DNA of 64,000 bases from Iris pallida (GCA_029216955.1 JANAVB010023996.1:18988742-19052741), one strand, 5' to 3'. Positions 23,475 to 37,639 are shown, counted from the stretch's first letter. Notes: a model not told the origin generated them from the letters alone. Program-made: numbers and translations.

Positions 23475-26345
23475 TGTAACGCCCCAGACCCAAAATATGT
23501 AGGACTAGAAACGTAGGCATGCCTTCCGTATAATAAATATATGTAAGCTGTAAATGCAGTAAAACCAAGGCTAACTAATCTCATCTACAAAATGAAAGAA
23601 AAAATATCATAAATCAACTTTTAATTGTCATTCTACAAGATATTGGACGGAGACAAATTTACTACCAACTAATTAAAAGAAAATTAATACATGGCAAATG
23701 AAATAATTTGTCGAGAGTAGCAAAGAAAGATCCAAGACACGTCATCTTTAAAGGAATACTAAAGATCACGACCTCTACTAGAATATAAATGAAAAGATAA
23801 GAACACACACCTAGAGAGATCACCAGGTCCTCAGAGGGACGTAATAAGATACATAATATCATGCCGTAAAACTGAATATAAACTGCTTAATAATAAGTTA
23901 AATCGGATTATAACATGGTCCAATACTCCCCCATTGAATTAGCTTACCATCCTCCCAACCAAACAACGACAGGAGATGGTACCTTAATCCACGATAAAGT
24001 ATCCTTCCATGCCATGAATCCAATATGGTATCCGGACCACAACAAGATTCAGTACCTTCCCATCGAAGTAGTGAGCCACACCTATAACCAAACAAGGACA
24101 AGGTGTGGCAAACTAGTCCGTGACAAGTTACTGTTCTAAGCTACGGTCAGATATAAGTACCCAAACCAAAAGTACCTATACCTAACGGATAAGGTAGCCT
24201 AACCATTCTAAGTGAATGCAGTTTAAGGACAAACCTCCAACGCATAGGCTCTCTAGCTAAAATGGGATCGACATGGTCCCCCTTGGGGCACCAGAGGCTC
24301 AGTAATAATATAAAAGCATAACATTTTGCAGAACGTCAGTGGTCGTCAGTATCCATGGATAATCTCACTCGTGTCTCCGTCGGAGCTCACGGGTTACAAA
24401 AGATAAAGTGTATAGTAGCCCATACGCTAAAGAAATGTCCTCCCCACTCCATGCCTATTATATTGCATCCACAACACGTATAACCTCTAATAACCGCTAA
24501 GTCAAACTAAATCATGCAATAATATTAGCGGTTAATCCTACCGCACGACTTATACGTACCGGTGGCCAGCCAGCTACGTACTTCCGAGTTGTATATGCGA
24601 CTCACAACTTTATGGTATAAATGCGTCAAAGCCTATGAATTCTACACAACAAAAGGATGGTCCCTTAACTCTAGGTTTATTGTACATAAAATAGTTAACT
24701 AACAGGAAATATAATTTAAACAGAAAAAATGCATCTAAATACAACTATGTAGCACACTTTAATTTGCAGAAATGAAAAACAATAAATAAATGCATGAAAT
24801 ATGAGCTAAAGTAAATAGACATCAAATGACAAGGTATCTTGCCTTAGGGTGGTACGAGATGTAGCAAAATCCAACAGTCAAAATCGTTAGCAACAAAAGT
24901 CAAAATCCACAAACAACTCCAAATGCTGAAACAAATATCACGAACATTTTTGCTATAAAAGATATGTCTTGAAATACCTGCCCGAAAGTTTAATTCTGGA
25001 TACAGTGACAAAATCATAATTTCAAATGAAAATGATGTCCGTCGTTGGGCCCATTTTGCACCGAAAAGTGTGCCAGTATCTGCGGTCTCTAAAATTATCA
25101 AACTATATGTCTACGAGTCCGGTTTGACGAGACGAACCCAACCGCATGTCCAAAATTGGATTCCGGTGGGCCGTGTACAATTTTGCCTATTAGATCGGGT
25201 CGCAGGTCGACCTTCACAGAATCGGACCAAGCTTGGCATACAGGACCAAAAATAATACGGTCCTGTTGGTATAAGTTTCGTCTCGATACAACGAAAGTGC
25301 ACAAAGTTATTGTCAAGTTTGCAAAGGGGCTGAAACGGGATATCTTGACCGATACACCTCGATTTTGTCGCACATGCACAATGAAATCGAGTTCCGTCGA
25401 ATCCCATACGTCGACAACATCCATACGTGTTCGATGCTCATTGGTTGCGATCACATCGCCCCGTTTGTCGTGGCGTATGTCGTATCGGTGAAAGTTCTCC
25501 TAATTTCTATATTTTGAAAACAATTTTTTCCCTAAACTTTGAAACTAAATTAAAACTAGTTTAATCAATAAAAGCAAAACTAACAGTTGGGTTTCCAACT
25601 CATATATGTTGTTATCAGATCTGTTCAAACAGTTTTTTTTTAAACTGTTGATGAACCAACAAAAATTTGCCTTCCAAATATAGCTTCCCGAATAGTTTTT
25701 GTAAACAGTTATTTGTAATTTTTTTCGATCTTTCGAGAAATGTTTTCGATTATCTAGGACGAACTAATCTAATCTACTTGAAGGGTCTTGCAGATGGTCA
25801 ACTATACTCTCCGTAAGATTTTACGGATCAAACTTGCGTTAATCGAGGAGGGAGATAACTGAGCTTAAACACGAGTACTTAGGAAATGCAGAAAAGTTCA
25901 AAAATTGGGGTCCCTTGTTCTGGCGTTCGAAGGCAATACTGTGGCGGTCATCGGCGACGCAAAGGCCGTCGGGGTGGTGCGCCAGGATGGAGACCCCGGG
26001 GCTACGCTTGGTTGGTTACAAGATGTTTTCTCTCAGTTTTGATAGAATTCTTCTGTCGGTTGTTCATATGTACATACACATATTATGGTATTTAGAACGA
26101 TTCCTTGTCCAATTTAAATCCAAATTTAAATTGGATTCGGTGCTATCCTATGGGTACGGGATCAGGATTTACCAGGAGGAAATCTGGTTAAGATTCGATC
26201 GAGTTTGATCGATCAAATGAAGATGAAAAGAAATGACTGCTACTTCGTGGGATAAAGAGTCGGGTGTGGTCTCTGTACTGTTCCTAAAGGAACAGTACAC
26301 AAAAGAAAGAATGCTTTTTTTAATTTAATTTTTTTTTACTAAATA

Positions 26346-26348
<3 letters not shown>

Positions 26349-26386
<38 letters not shown>

Positions 26387-26526
26387 TTTTATTTTTTTTT
26401 TGTGTCCGTGCATCCCCATCAACCCCGTGGCCACTACCACCCAGCCGGGTTGATGCGGGAGGGGGGGCTCGATCCCGGGTCTCCCCGCCGAGAGCCCCCC
26501 CTCGTGCCACTCGCGCTACGAGCGCC

Positions 26527-26613
<87 letters not shown>

Positions 26614-26622
26614 GGTATTTAG

Positions 26623-26679
<57 letters not shown>

Positions 26680-26680
26680 T
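26349..26680. repeat. TA arrays around the SINE, with flanking inverted repeat
   Basis: TA tracts at 26349-26378, 26527-26606 and 26628-26680. The sequence TTTACTAAATACCTATAT (26335-26352) returns inverted as ATATAGGTATTTAGTAAA (26609-26627), so the SINE and two TA arrays are enclosed in an inverted repeat. The partner LTR has only one copy, near 32466-32482. Confidence 0.85.
26379..26527 (-). mobile_element. tRNA-derived SINE
   Basis: The minus strand shows a short GC-rich body (26527-26402) followed by an A-rich tail (26401-26379). It carries a tRNA-like A box TAGCGCGAGTGG (26507-26518) and a B box GGGATCGAGCC (26467-26477), 30 bases apart, near the 5' end. About 65 bases unrelated to tRNA follow before the tail. 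It is absent at the matching place in the partner LTR (around 32480-32530), so it inserted after the element. Target duplications cannot be resolved because it landed in a TA array. Family unknown. Confidence 0.7.
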
Positions 26681-26840
26681 CAATTCATAAGCCTTAAGGA
26701 CTAAAACTTGTAAAATAAATTAAAAATCTAAATAAAATAATAATAATTCCTTGTGGCATATTTCTATTTGTAGGGGCAATTTACACATAGCTATGTACTT
26801 ATATTTGTAAAATCGTATACTAATAAATTATCATGACCAA

Positions 26841-27001
<161 letters not shown>

Positions 27002-27359
27002 AAGAATTTAGTAGGGCTATACTACCTTAGGGACAGTCCATTTTACTACTAGTATATTTTTACAAACAATATAAAAAATATAAAAAATAATAACTAAATA
27101 AATATTAAAAATGGAAATAGATAACCATAATATGATTTAATAAATTTAAGCAGCTAAATATTCAAATAAAATAAATCTTGTGGCACCTACAGCTAGTATG
27201 CTAGTCATGCCACTTGACCGCAATAGCCGTGCCATATTATCTGGTCAGTGTGCATAACAAAATTTAAGTATGACTAATAACAAAATAATTCAAAACAAAT
27301 TATTGAAGAAATTAAAATTAATAAAAATAAAAATTCCTTAAAAAAATTTGGGGGTTTAC

Positions 27360-29594
27360 ATCCTACCCAACTTGTAAAAATTTCGTCCTCAAAATTAAAA
27401 TAAAACTTAATATAAAAATATAATGAGGCTGAATACGAAGGAAGAGTAAGTATATCAAATCATAACCAGTTCCCGTAAGGATGGGGGAGATAGTTACATG
27501 AAGAATCCAAACTGGGACTATATTTTACAAGATAGTGTATTCTTAGTCTTGCATGAATCATGGGTATTTAGTTTGTTTAAGGGAATGGGTCGATATTGCA
27601 TTATTGAATCAAATGGAACGAAAAAGGGCCTGCATGGTTTTTTTTCTAAAGAAAAATGTGTCATACATATGGTATAATTGAAATGGAGCACATGATGTTG
27701 TGTTTGTGTGGGACATGTATGTCATACGTCTAGTTCATGAGGGTAAAATTTGTTTGAAGAAAATGACCATTGTTGTGCTCTATATATCAAAGTCACGGTA
27801 GAGGTATCAAAATGATATGGATAGAAATAGACGTTATAAATCACTGATTTATTAGTCCAAACAGAGGGAATGTTTCAAGTTCGAAGATCGTACCTTAATT
27901 TCGAACAAGGGAAAATGATTACATATGTCATTTTTATGCTTCCAAATTGGCGAGGAATGCTGCGATGACACATATACCGAGAAATTGAATGATTCGTTTA
28001 TCTATAGCACATGAGGGTTATTGATGGGGGCAACAAATTCTATGGTACGTCATGCAAGAATTTCTAACAAGTAACTCAAGAATTTCTATTAATAAGCTCG
28101 CTAGACCATGATCATAAGGTTCCTAATGGTGTTGAAAATAGTGCTTATGCATTGTTGTCGATAACTCATAAATCATAGTGAGACGAAGTATTATGCTATG
28201 GATATTGGCTAAGCTAGTGAATGTGTGGTTCTAATGCTAAGTCATGTCTAAATAAATAAAAATGGTATAACTAGAATAATACCTCCTAGATCCCTAATCT
28301 CGGGATGGGTGTCTATCACAACCATAGTAAATACTAGCCCTTGCCCTTGTCTATTCACCGATTGTCTACCCTACCAAAATTGTGCTTCCTGGTCGAGTAA
28401 GGGTTGGAAAAATAAATGATGGTTTAACACAAGAAATATAAAGAGTAAGGGTTAAGAAGTCAAGATAAATGATTAAAGATCAAGGGTACATGATTTCCTA
28501 GAGAGAAGGTGGTATGATAGTCTTCTAAGTTTATGGCACGATTAAGGAAACAATTCTATTCAATCTAAATTTTGAATGATTAGAATATCACGATAACAGA
28601 TTTAGGCTCGAAGGAAGGACAAGTAACTCAAGGTAGGGTTGTAATCACTTGGCTTGGCCGATGGTTAGCTACACTTGTGTATTATCCGACCATAGGTGAT
28701 AGGCCAGCTAAATGGGATATCAAGTATGAGTGTTTGTCTTTCTAAAATAGGAGAACGACGAAACAATAAGGAGCTCAAGGAAGGTAAGGTCGAATACAAA
28801 TACGAGATTTGAAGACGATTGAATAGTTCAAAAGAGAGTCGTCAAGGCAAACACGAATGAGATCCTAAAGGGCAAGTATATTCGTTAACTATTTCTTAAT
28901 CCGTGAAGGGTAATCATAAGAAGAGCGAACCAAGTCCACTTGGTTGATCAGACCATCAAGCACCGGTTCTGATTAGACAATATGTTAGTGGACGTGCTCA
29001 AATAACATATGTCTCGAACAAGCTTGATAAATGAATAAGCTTGCAAAACTAGGCTATAATAGGTATTTGTCAAGATGCTGAAATATAAGTACACAAGATA
29101 ATGATGAAAGAAACATAAATATTTCAAGTACCTCAAGAATCAAAGTTTTGTCCGGTGTTCGTGCGTATACAGTCGTCCTATTGTCTTTTTGTCTAAGGCC
29201 TTGGTTGATCAAATGAGGTATGGTCCTCTAAGGATTTATAGTCAAGGTAATCCTTTTGGTATCCTCTATAATGGGTCATAAGGTCGAAGGGAATACTAGG
29301 TCATAAGGCACTCTACCCGACTTATAAGAATTCAAGTAATAGTGTAATTGAACCAGTGAGGACTACAAGTCATTTTTATAATCCTATCAAGCACGATGGA
29401 AAGATAAAAATTACGATAGTAGGGATCAAGAAAGATGCAATCAATGAGTCAAACGAGAGTTCGAAAAATGGAATCGAAGAAGGAGGTCAAGTATATGGTT
29501 GAGATCCTAAACTCTAATCCTATACGGAGGCTTGCTTGGTACGATAAAGTAACTAAATAATTTATCGTTGACCTGCATGGCCACCACAAAAACA
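27360..29594 (-). pseudogene. Remnant internal region of chromovirus-type element
   Basis: Only the extreme 3' end of pol (minus-strand AATTTTGAGGACGAAATTT, about 27372-27405) and the polypurine tract AAGTTGGGTAGGA (27360-27372) are recognisable. The remaining 2.2 kb is AT-rich with no long frame and no gag, RT or integrase motif on either strand. At the other end the sequence after the 5' LTR (TGTTTTTGTGGTGGCCATG on the minus strand) does not match a tRNA-Met PBS. So the region is deleted, rearranged or belongs to a non-autonomous derivative. Confidence 0.7.
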
Positions 29595-32478
29595 TGTAAT
29601 GCCCAGTACCAAAATACGTAGGACTAAAAACGTAGACATGACAGCCGTATAATGAATATACGTAAGCTGTAAATACAGTAAAACCAAGGCTGACTAACTC
29701 ATCCACAAAATAAAAGAATAAAAGATACCATAAATCAACTTTGAATTATTATTGTATAAGATGTTGGGCGGAGACAAATCTACTACCAACTAATTAAAAG
29801 AAAAGTAATACATGGAAAATGAAATGATTTGTTGAGAGTAGCAAAGAAAGATCCAAGACACGTCATCTTCGAAGGAATAAAGAAGATCATGACCTCTGCT
29901 AGAATACGTACGGAAAGACAAGAATACACACCTGGAGAGATCACTAGGTCCTCAGAGAGATGTAACAAGATAAATAATATCATGCCATAAAATTGAATAA
30001 AAATTGCTCAATAATATACCAAATCAGATTATAACATGGTCTAATACTCCACTATTGAATTAGCGTACCATCCCCCCAATCAAACAAGGACAGAAGATGG
30101 CACCCTAATCTATGATGAAGTATCCTTCCATGCTATGAATCCAATATGGTATCCGGACCACAACAATGTTCAGTACCTTCTCATCGAAGAAGTAAGCCAC
30201 ACTACAACCAAATAAGGACAAGGTGTGGCAAACTAGTCCGCGACAAGTTACTGTTCCAAGCTACAGTAAGATATAAGTAACCAAACCAAATGTACCTATA
30301 CCGAAGGATAAGGTAGCCTAACCAGTCTAAGTGAATGCAGTTTAAGGACAAACCTCCAACGCATGGGATCTTTGGCTAAAATGGTATCGGCATGGTCCAC
30401 CCTTGGGGCACCAAAGGCCCAGTAATAATGTAAGAGCATAACATTTCGAAGAACATCAGTGGCCATCAGTATCCATGGGTAATCTCACCCGCGTCTCCGA
30501 CGGAGATCACAGGTTACAAAAGGTAAAGTGTATTGTATCCCATACGCTAAGGAAATGTCCTCCCTACTCTCATGCCTATTATGTTGCATCCACAACACGT
30601 ATAACCTCTAATAACTGCTAAGTTAAACTAAATCATGCAATACTATTAGCGGTTAATCCTACCGCACTGCTTATACGTACCGGTAGCCAGCCAACAACGC
30701 ATTTTTGAGTTCTAAATACGACTCACAACTTTGTGGTACAAATGTGTCAAGGCCTATGAATGTAACACAACAAATGGATGGTCCCTTAACTCTAGGTTTA
30801 TTATGCATAAAATACTTAATTAACAGGAAATAGAATTTAAATAGTAGAACTGCATCTAAATACAACTATGTAGCACAGTTTAATTTACAGAGAAAAATAA
30901 TTAATAAATGCATAAAATATAAGCTAAAGTAAATTGACAGCAAATGAAAGCTATCTTACCTGAGGGTGGTGCGAGATGTAGCAAAATCCAACAGTCAGAA
31001 TCGTTAGCAACGAAAGTCAAAATCCACAAACAGCTCCAGATGCTGAAACAAACATCATAAAAAAATTTGGTATAAAAGATATGTCTTGAAATGCCCACCC
31101 AAAAGTCCAATTCTGGACACAGGGGAAAATCGTAATTTTGTGTCAAAATGATGTCCGCCGTTGGATCCATTTTGCACCCAAAAGAGTGTCAGCATCTGTG
31201 GTCTCTAAAGTCGTCAAACTACCTATCTACGGGTCCGGTTTGACCAGATGAACCCAACCGTAGTCCAATGCTGGATTCCGGTGGACCGTGCATAATTTTG
31301 CCCGTTGGATCGGGTTGCGGGCCCGCTAAAATAGCGTTCCGGTCGACCTTCACAAAATCGGACCAAACTTGGCATACCGGACTAGAAAAATGATATGACC
31401 CAATTGGCACATGTTTTGTCTCGATACGACGAACGTGCACAATGTGATGGGCTAGTTTCCAAAGGGACCAATACCGGATATCTCGATCGATACATCTCGA
31501 TTTCGTCGCACATGCACAACGAAATCGAGTTCCATCGAATCCCACACTTCGATAACATCTATACGCATCTTTCAATACTCATGGATTGTGACCATATCGT
31601 CCCATTTGCCATGGCACACGTCGTATCGGTAAAAGTTCTCCTAATTTCAATAGTTTGAAAACAATTTTTCCCTAAACTTTGAAACTAAATTAATTACTGT
31701 TTAATCAATGAAAAAAAGAACTAATAGTTGGGTTTCCAACTCATATATGTTGTCATCAGATCTGTTCAAATAGTTTTTTTGAAACTGTTAATGAACTGGC
31801 AAAAGTTTTCCTTCCAAATCTAGCTTCCCGAGCATTTTTGTAAACTGTTTTATGTGGTTTTTCTCGATCATTCGAGAAATGTTTTCGATTATTCAGGGCA
31901 AACTAATCCAATCTACTTGAAGGGCCTTATAGGTGATCAACTATACCCTCCGTAAGATTTTATGAATCAAACTTTAGGAGAGAGATAACTGAGTGTAAAC
32001 ACGAGTACCTGGGCACTGCTGAAAAGTTCGAAAAGTGGGGCCATGTTTTGGCGTTCGGCGACAACATGTGGCGGTCACCGACGGCGTGCAGGCGATTAGG
32101 TTGGTACGCCAGGACGTCATGGAGACCCGAGGCTATGCTTGGTTTGTCACAAGTTGTTTTCTCTCAGTTTTGATAGAATTCTTCTATCGGTCGTTCATAT
32201 GTACATATACGTATTACTATATTTAGAACGATTCCATGTCCAATTTAAATCAAAACTTAAATTAGATTCGGTGCTATCCTATGGGTACGGGATTAGGATT
32301 TAGCAAGAGGAAATCTGGTTAAGATTCAATCGAGTTTGACCAATCAAATGAAGAGGAAAAAGAAACGAATGCTACTTCGTGGCATGAAGGGTCGGGTGTG
32401 GTCTCTGTACTGTTCCTGAGGGAAGAGTACATAGAAGAAAGAATGCTTTTTTTTTAATTTAATTTTTTTAACTAAATA

Positions 32479-32528
<50 letters not shown>

Positions 32529-32729
32529 TATACTCAATTCAGAAGCCTGAAGGACTAAAACTTGTAAAATAAATTAAAAATCTAAATAAAATAATAATTC
32601 CATATGGCATATTTTCATTTGTAGGGGCAATTTACACATAGTTACGTACTTATATTTGTAAAATCATATACTAATAAATTATCATGACCAATAATAATAA
32701 TAATAATAGTAATAATAATAATAATAATG

Positions 32730-32790
<61 letters not shown>

Positions 32791-33253
32791 TGGTGATGAT
32801 GATGATTATGATGACGATAATAATAATGAAAAAAACCACAATAATGATAATAATAATAATAATAATAATAATAATATGAACAAGAATTAAGTAGGGTTAT
32901 ACTACCTTGGGGATGGTACATTTTACTACTAGTATATTTTTACAAATAATATAAAAATCTCAAAAAGAAAAACTAAATAAATATTAAAAATGGAAATAGA
33001 TGACCATAATATGATTTAATAAAGTTAAGAAACTAAATTTTGAAATAAAATAAATCTAGTGGCACCTACAGCTAATATGCTAGTCAAGACACTTGATCGT
33101 AATAGTCGTGCCATATTGTCTACTCAATGTACAAAACAAAATTTGAGCATGACTAAGAATATATTTATAAATAACAAAATAATTCAAAACAAATTATTTA
33201 AGTAATTAAAATTAATAAAAAAAAAATTCCTTGAAAAAATTTTGGAGTTTACA
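29595..33253 (-). repeat. 5' LTR of chromovirus-type element (family A)
   Basis: 3.659 kb, minus strand TGTAAACTCC...CTGGGCATTACA. Collinear with the 3' LTR over its whole length apart from microsatellite differences and the missing SINE. Contains (TA)n at 32482-32522 and (AAT)n at 32691-32788 and 32848-32876. Confidence 0.88.
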
Positions 33254-36200
33254 GTGAGGAAGGAGTCAGCATTTTGTAAAGCTTCGCTAAGGACGTCTCG
33301 AGCCTCTTTGGAGAGACGGAGGAGCTCAAAAAGTTACAGTCGAGATGGAGTATTGGCAAGTTGCTGTAATATGTCAAAATTAGAGGCCACAATAGGTGGA
33401 CATATTTCTTCCTCTGAAGCTTGGTTATCTTCTTGTCGGTGAGCCGGGCGAGTGGTAACCAGAGTGTCATCAGTCGATGTAGAGACCATGTGACATATTT
33501 TGACTTTCTTTTCCTTGACAGAGAGTGTTGTAGGGACCATCATGTTAGGGGCAAGATCAGGACAGACCCACATCACTTCGCCTCGCGACGTTGTAAATGA
33601 GATGAGGCCCTGAGCATTGTCATGGGTCGGTGGATGATTGACTAATTCTATTGCCGCTATCGGGATGGGGATGACACCGTCTCGAGCTTCTGTCATGAGA
33701 AAACATCCGAACTTGAGGGTGATCATTTTGGCGGTAAAAGTCTTTTCTTCATAGTCAAGTAAGATGACTTTAGTATCGATGAGGCGATGCATCTGCCTTT
33801 TCAACACATAGCAATCACGTGTTGAATGGTGAAAATACTGGTAATAGTGGCAGTATTTTGGATTGTCCACTTTTTCTACTTTAACGGGGCACTTTGGAGG
33901 TAAGAGTTGAAGCTTGCCACCCTTTATTAACATATTGAAGAGTTCTAGTATATTTTTTCGTTGAAAGAGTAGGTTTCTTTCGGCCTCTGCATTTCAGCCG
34001 ACTTCGGGTTCATTATTACTGATCCTTTGGAGATATTGATGGTCATGGCTTGATTCCCTTTTTCGTCTTTGTGGGCGGAGTTATTGCGGATGAGCGCTTC
34101 CCTTTATCTTCGAGATAAGGAAAGTTAAGTCCCAGCAATTATACATCTAGGGCCTTTCTTTCTGCCACATCTGCCTCTGTAATAAAAGGCATCCACTCTA
34201 TGCATGGAGTATTGTGCCATAATTTGATTGCCGGAAGCATGTTTTTTTGGCATGATTCCATAAGCATGGGCTCCGGTATACCAGGGGTAACCTCTGAGCT
34301 GCCTAATGAAAGCGCTCAATATATGCGCGTACAGGTTCCTTCTCCTTCTGGATGATGTCCATTAGAGTCAACATTGTCATATCCATTCCTCCTTCGTAGA
34401 ATCGATTAAGGAATAGGCGCTTTAAGTATTCGAATGACGAGATATAATTTTTGAGAGTAAAACCATTTGTAGGTCACCCCCTACAGAGCCCCTATGAATA
34501 TATTTGTAAGTAGAGCATCGTCTTTCGAGAGATGACCTGTTACTGAGAGAAAATATCTCAAGTATCGACAGGAAGACTCCTTCGCAAGGGCGTGAGTGTC
34601 TGCGAATTGTATTTGGGAGGATATATCACATTATCCCATTCGGCATGATATGGTTGCCAAATTTCCATATTTTGGAGTCTTCTCACTTTTTTCTGGCATC
34701 GTGTCGAGCGTACAACTCTTTCAGGGCCTGTTGTATTTCATTTGACATTGCAGGTCCCATTATTGATAGAGTAGATGACGGCGGCACCGGTTGAGTCATG
34801 ATGGGAGGCGCATTTAACTCGTCGTTAGTCCCCGGTCTTGGTTTATAGGAGTAGAGACAGTGGGTGTCAATTTCTTTTTGATCTCTAAGATGATGAAAGC
34901 CATGGCATTCATAGTACCGTTTAACGTACTTAGGGCCATCTCAAGGTCCTCTATGCATTTCTGCTGATTGGACCATTCATTGCTATTTATGTTGTCACCT
35001 TCGGCCATGAACACGAACATCATGTGCGGATAGATAGAAGGGACGATAGATCTTTCTCTCTATGGTTCAGACGCCTGAGTCCAATTATCTTGAGTATAAA
35101 TGGGTAGGTTGTAATCATTTTCAGACTCAATGTAATTACTACCCTAACTTTTTGGCTGCTTGCCCTGTGGAAGAGTCTCTGTCATACAATCCTTTATTGG
35201 GTTGAAACGAGGGATTGTCATGAATGATAGAGGGTTGGCTACCATCAGCTAATGTTGTAGCTGAAGCGTCATCCCCTTATGACAAGGATCTAGATTTGGA
35301 GCACGTGCCATAGAAGACACCTGTACGGGATACTATCGTCTTGCTACCTCCAAGCCAATTTTTGGGCTTGTTGGCCGAAATGGAAGGATTCTTGGAAAGC
35401 TTCTTGAGAGACGGAGAACCCCGTGCCATATTGCAGGAAGTAACGTAGAGTTCGTCTTCTTCTTCACTAGACGCTATTGGCCGCTGTCTTTGGAAAACGG
35501 ATGGCTTCTTTGGTGGGGACGCGACTATTCGACAACAACAACAGTTGATGGTGATCTGGTACATTTGTGTCTTGGTTTGGATATGCCCTGCACTACAGAC
35601 TCCTCCCTCACTTTATGCTTGTGGGGAGTTATCGAGGTCTTCATTCCTATATTCCTTTTATGCACACAGGAAAGCTACACGTATGATTGAGGATGTGAAG
35701 ATAGCTTTCCTCTTCTTAATTCATGTGTGTGAGATACGCTTAGGTCCCGGTCAGAGAGTTGCTGATGAGGTAGACTCCTTCCATGTTTATAGGAACGATG
35801 TTCGTACGAGTCTGTCTCCTTAGTTTGTACCCCTTACTTGAGTCACGCACATGAGTTCTTAAGTGACAGTGGGTATTTACCAGTCGAGGCTTCAAAGCAT
35901 TCGAACCAGGTTTGTATAGCTTTTCGTTGGTTGTGTGCATAACTGTTAACAAGAGCCTTTGGTTAGCTATTGGCATAACATATTGATCGCGTAATGTGCT
36001 TGCTACCTTTGACTTCTTTCTACTACCCTTTGGAGGTGCATAGTATTAAGAGTCCAACTGAGTGGTTGGCATAGCACTTTGGCCATGTAAGGTACGTGTT
36101 GCCTTGGATCTCTTCACGTTACCCCTAGAAGGTACGTAACGTTCAGAATCCAACATAGCCTTACCCGACGGGAAGGCAATTCTGTCAAAGACAAGTTCTC

Positions 36201-36469
36201 GCCTGGTGGGTAATTACGTGGTTCTTTTGGCGATGTTCCTTTGTTAGGCCCACCATAGGGGAGCCGCACTCCTCGCTGCACTTTTCCAAAGCAGAAACTG
36301 AGCGAGGAGACATGGCAGCAGTAGCCAAAACCTTCTTTGGGGCTTCATCGTTTAGGGGGTTCTGGAGCGCAGTCCCCCCCGTCGTGTTGTTCGTCGCAGC
36401 CGTCTTTGGCACCTATGTACGTCGAGCCTTCTCGTTAGAGGATAAGGAAGTCCCCAGCAGAGTGGCCAT
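33254..36469 (-). pseudogene. Tat-type gypsy gag, element X
   Basis: Minus-strand frames in order: an N-terminal Ser/Thr/Ala-rich region from about 36469 (ATG in MATLLGTSLSS, and TAATNNTTGGTALQNP at 36185-36412). A low-complexity basic linker follows (35277-35976). Next is a helical part FMAEGDNINSNEWSNQQKCIEDLEMAL (34814-35023) and the retrotransposon gag core (TGHLSKDDALLTNIFIGAL, KWFYS, near 34440-34560). After it come MLMESCQKNMLPAIKLWHN and FITEADVAERKALDV (34125-34280) and a degenerate zinc region YCHYYQYFHHSTRDCYVLKRQ (33790-33860). The last part is LQQLANTPSRL, leading into the protease. Stops are numerous. The gene continues at 23474 beyond the nested element. Confidence 0.8.
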
Positions 36470-36471
36470 CT

Positions 36472-37000
36472 TGTTTGCTATGACAAAAGTTTATATGAAA
36501 TTTTCGTATATTAAACGTGTAAAGAGTACAATCGATTCCTAAACAAAAGATCTAAGTACAAAATTTCTCGGAAGTGTAACGGTAGAGATCGAGCACTACA
36601 GCGGCTCCTTTACTCTGTTAACGATCTGACGAGGAGTTGAACTTGCTCTGGCTTTCTGGTACTTGTGACTAGAACTCTGGGTTTCCAATCAAGATCAGGA
36701 TGCCGAAGTTATGAAGATTTGGAAGCCTTATCGAAGGAAAACTTCTTTTATTTATAGGCGAGCACATATACGATGTACATAAGGGTTGTGAAGGAACGCT
36801 GCACATAGAGAACATTAAGGTTGCAAGGTGACGGCTGCTGTTGAGTCGACACATGGCAGGCGCTGGAATTCTCTTTCATCAAGATCTTGGAGAGTTATTA
36901 ACATAAATGAATAAACGACACATGGTATGCGTTTAATATTGATTGGATGAACGCGAGTAGATTCTGTTCCTATCGTGGAAGTTAGATTTTGTCCTTATCT
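36472..37000 (-). repeat. 5' LTR (inner part) of Tat element X
   Basis: On the minus strand, sequence with LTR character ends TAGCAAACA at 36472. A degenerate stretch ATGGCCACTCTGCTGGGGAC follows, resembling the TGGCGCC-type primer site region of Tat elements. A TATA box lies 280 bp inside. The outer end could not be fixed because the second LTR of X is not in the window. Confidence 0.5.
36749..36756 (-). promoter_or_regulatory. TATA box of Tat element X LTR
   Basis: Minus strand CCTATAAATAAAAG, about 280 bp upstream of the inferred LTR end and gag start. This is the expected place for the U3/R promoter. Confidence 0.55.
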
Positions 37001-37175
37001 TAGGAGGACATTGTTTAAACAAACTAATTGGATATGACCCTCGTCCATAGGAACAAACTACATCCTTATCTTTGGGAGTGGTGGTTTAAACAAACCGATA
37101 GGATGTTGCTCTTATCAATAAAATCAAACTCTATTCTATCTTAAGAGCGATGGTTTAAATAAATCGATTAGGGTA
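36985..37175. repeat. Minisatellite, about 70-bp unit, 3 copies
   Basis: GTTTAAACAAAC or GTTTAAATAAAT recurs at 37013, 37084 and 37153. Each copy is preceded by CCTTATCTT/TATCTTA...GGA and followed by T/CGATTAGGA-like bases. Period 69-71 bp. Confidence 0.8.
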
Positions 37176-37289
37176 ATATCTAAAAAGATATAGGCACCTG
37201 ACTTGCTACGTAGAACAATGCCATCTCATAGGACTGTACATCTATGCGAGTTGTGCTTCTGGTAAGGCTTCAATGTTACTGTACTTTTG

Positions 37290-37620
37290 GGCGACGTGGA
37301 AATTGTGTTTCAAGACGAAAGAGTCACTGCGCTTTAGGCGATGAGCAGACTGTGCTTTGAAGACGACAGAGTCACTTTAGGGTGACGAGTAGACTTTGCT
37401 TCAAAGAGACGGAGTCACTGCAGTTTTGGGCAATAAGGAGACTGTTTTGAATACAATTGAGTCCTTGCACTTTTGGGCGATGAGGAGACTATGTTTCAAG
37501 CAACAGAGTCATTGTGCTTTACGACGACCATGAGACTTGTGCTTGAGGCAACGGAGTCACTGTGGTTTTTGGTTGAAACAAGGGAGCCGCACTTCTGAGC
37601 TGAACCAAAGATGTTGCACT
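37290..37620. repeat. Minisatellite, about 47-bp unit, 6-7 copies
   Basis: GAGTCACTG or a close variant starts at 37321, 37369, 37412, 37459, 37506 and 37554, spaced 43-48 bp. Each unit contains a variant of TTTTGGGCGATGAG and ACTGTGCTTCAA. The unit length and the GTGCTTCA core are close to the array at 21563-21700, so both may derive from Tat untranslated regions. Confidence 0.85.
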
Positions 37621-37639
37621 TCTGAGTCTGAAGGAGCTA

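Noticed and set aside
29595..33253. Second independent element rather than the 5' LTR of the 23475-33253 element
   Set aside because: The GTGAG duplication is found only at the two outermost ends, and the inner ends show pol-PPT next to the 3' LTR, so both LTRs belong to one element.
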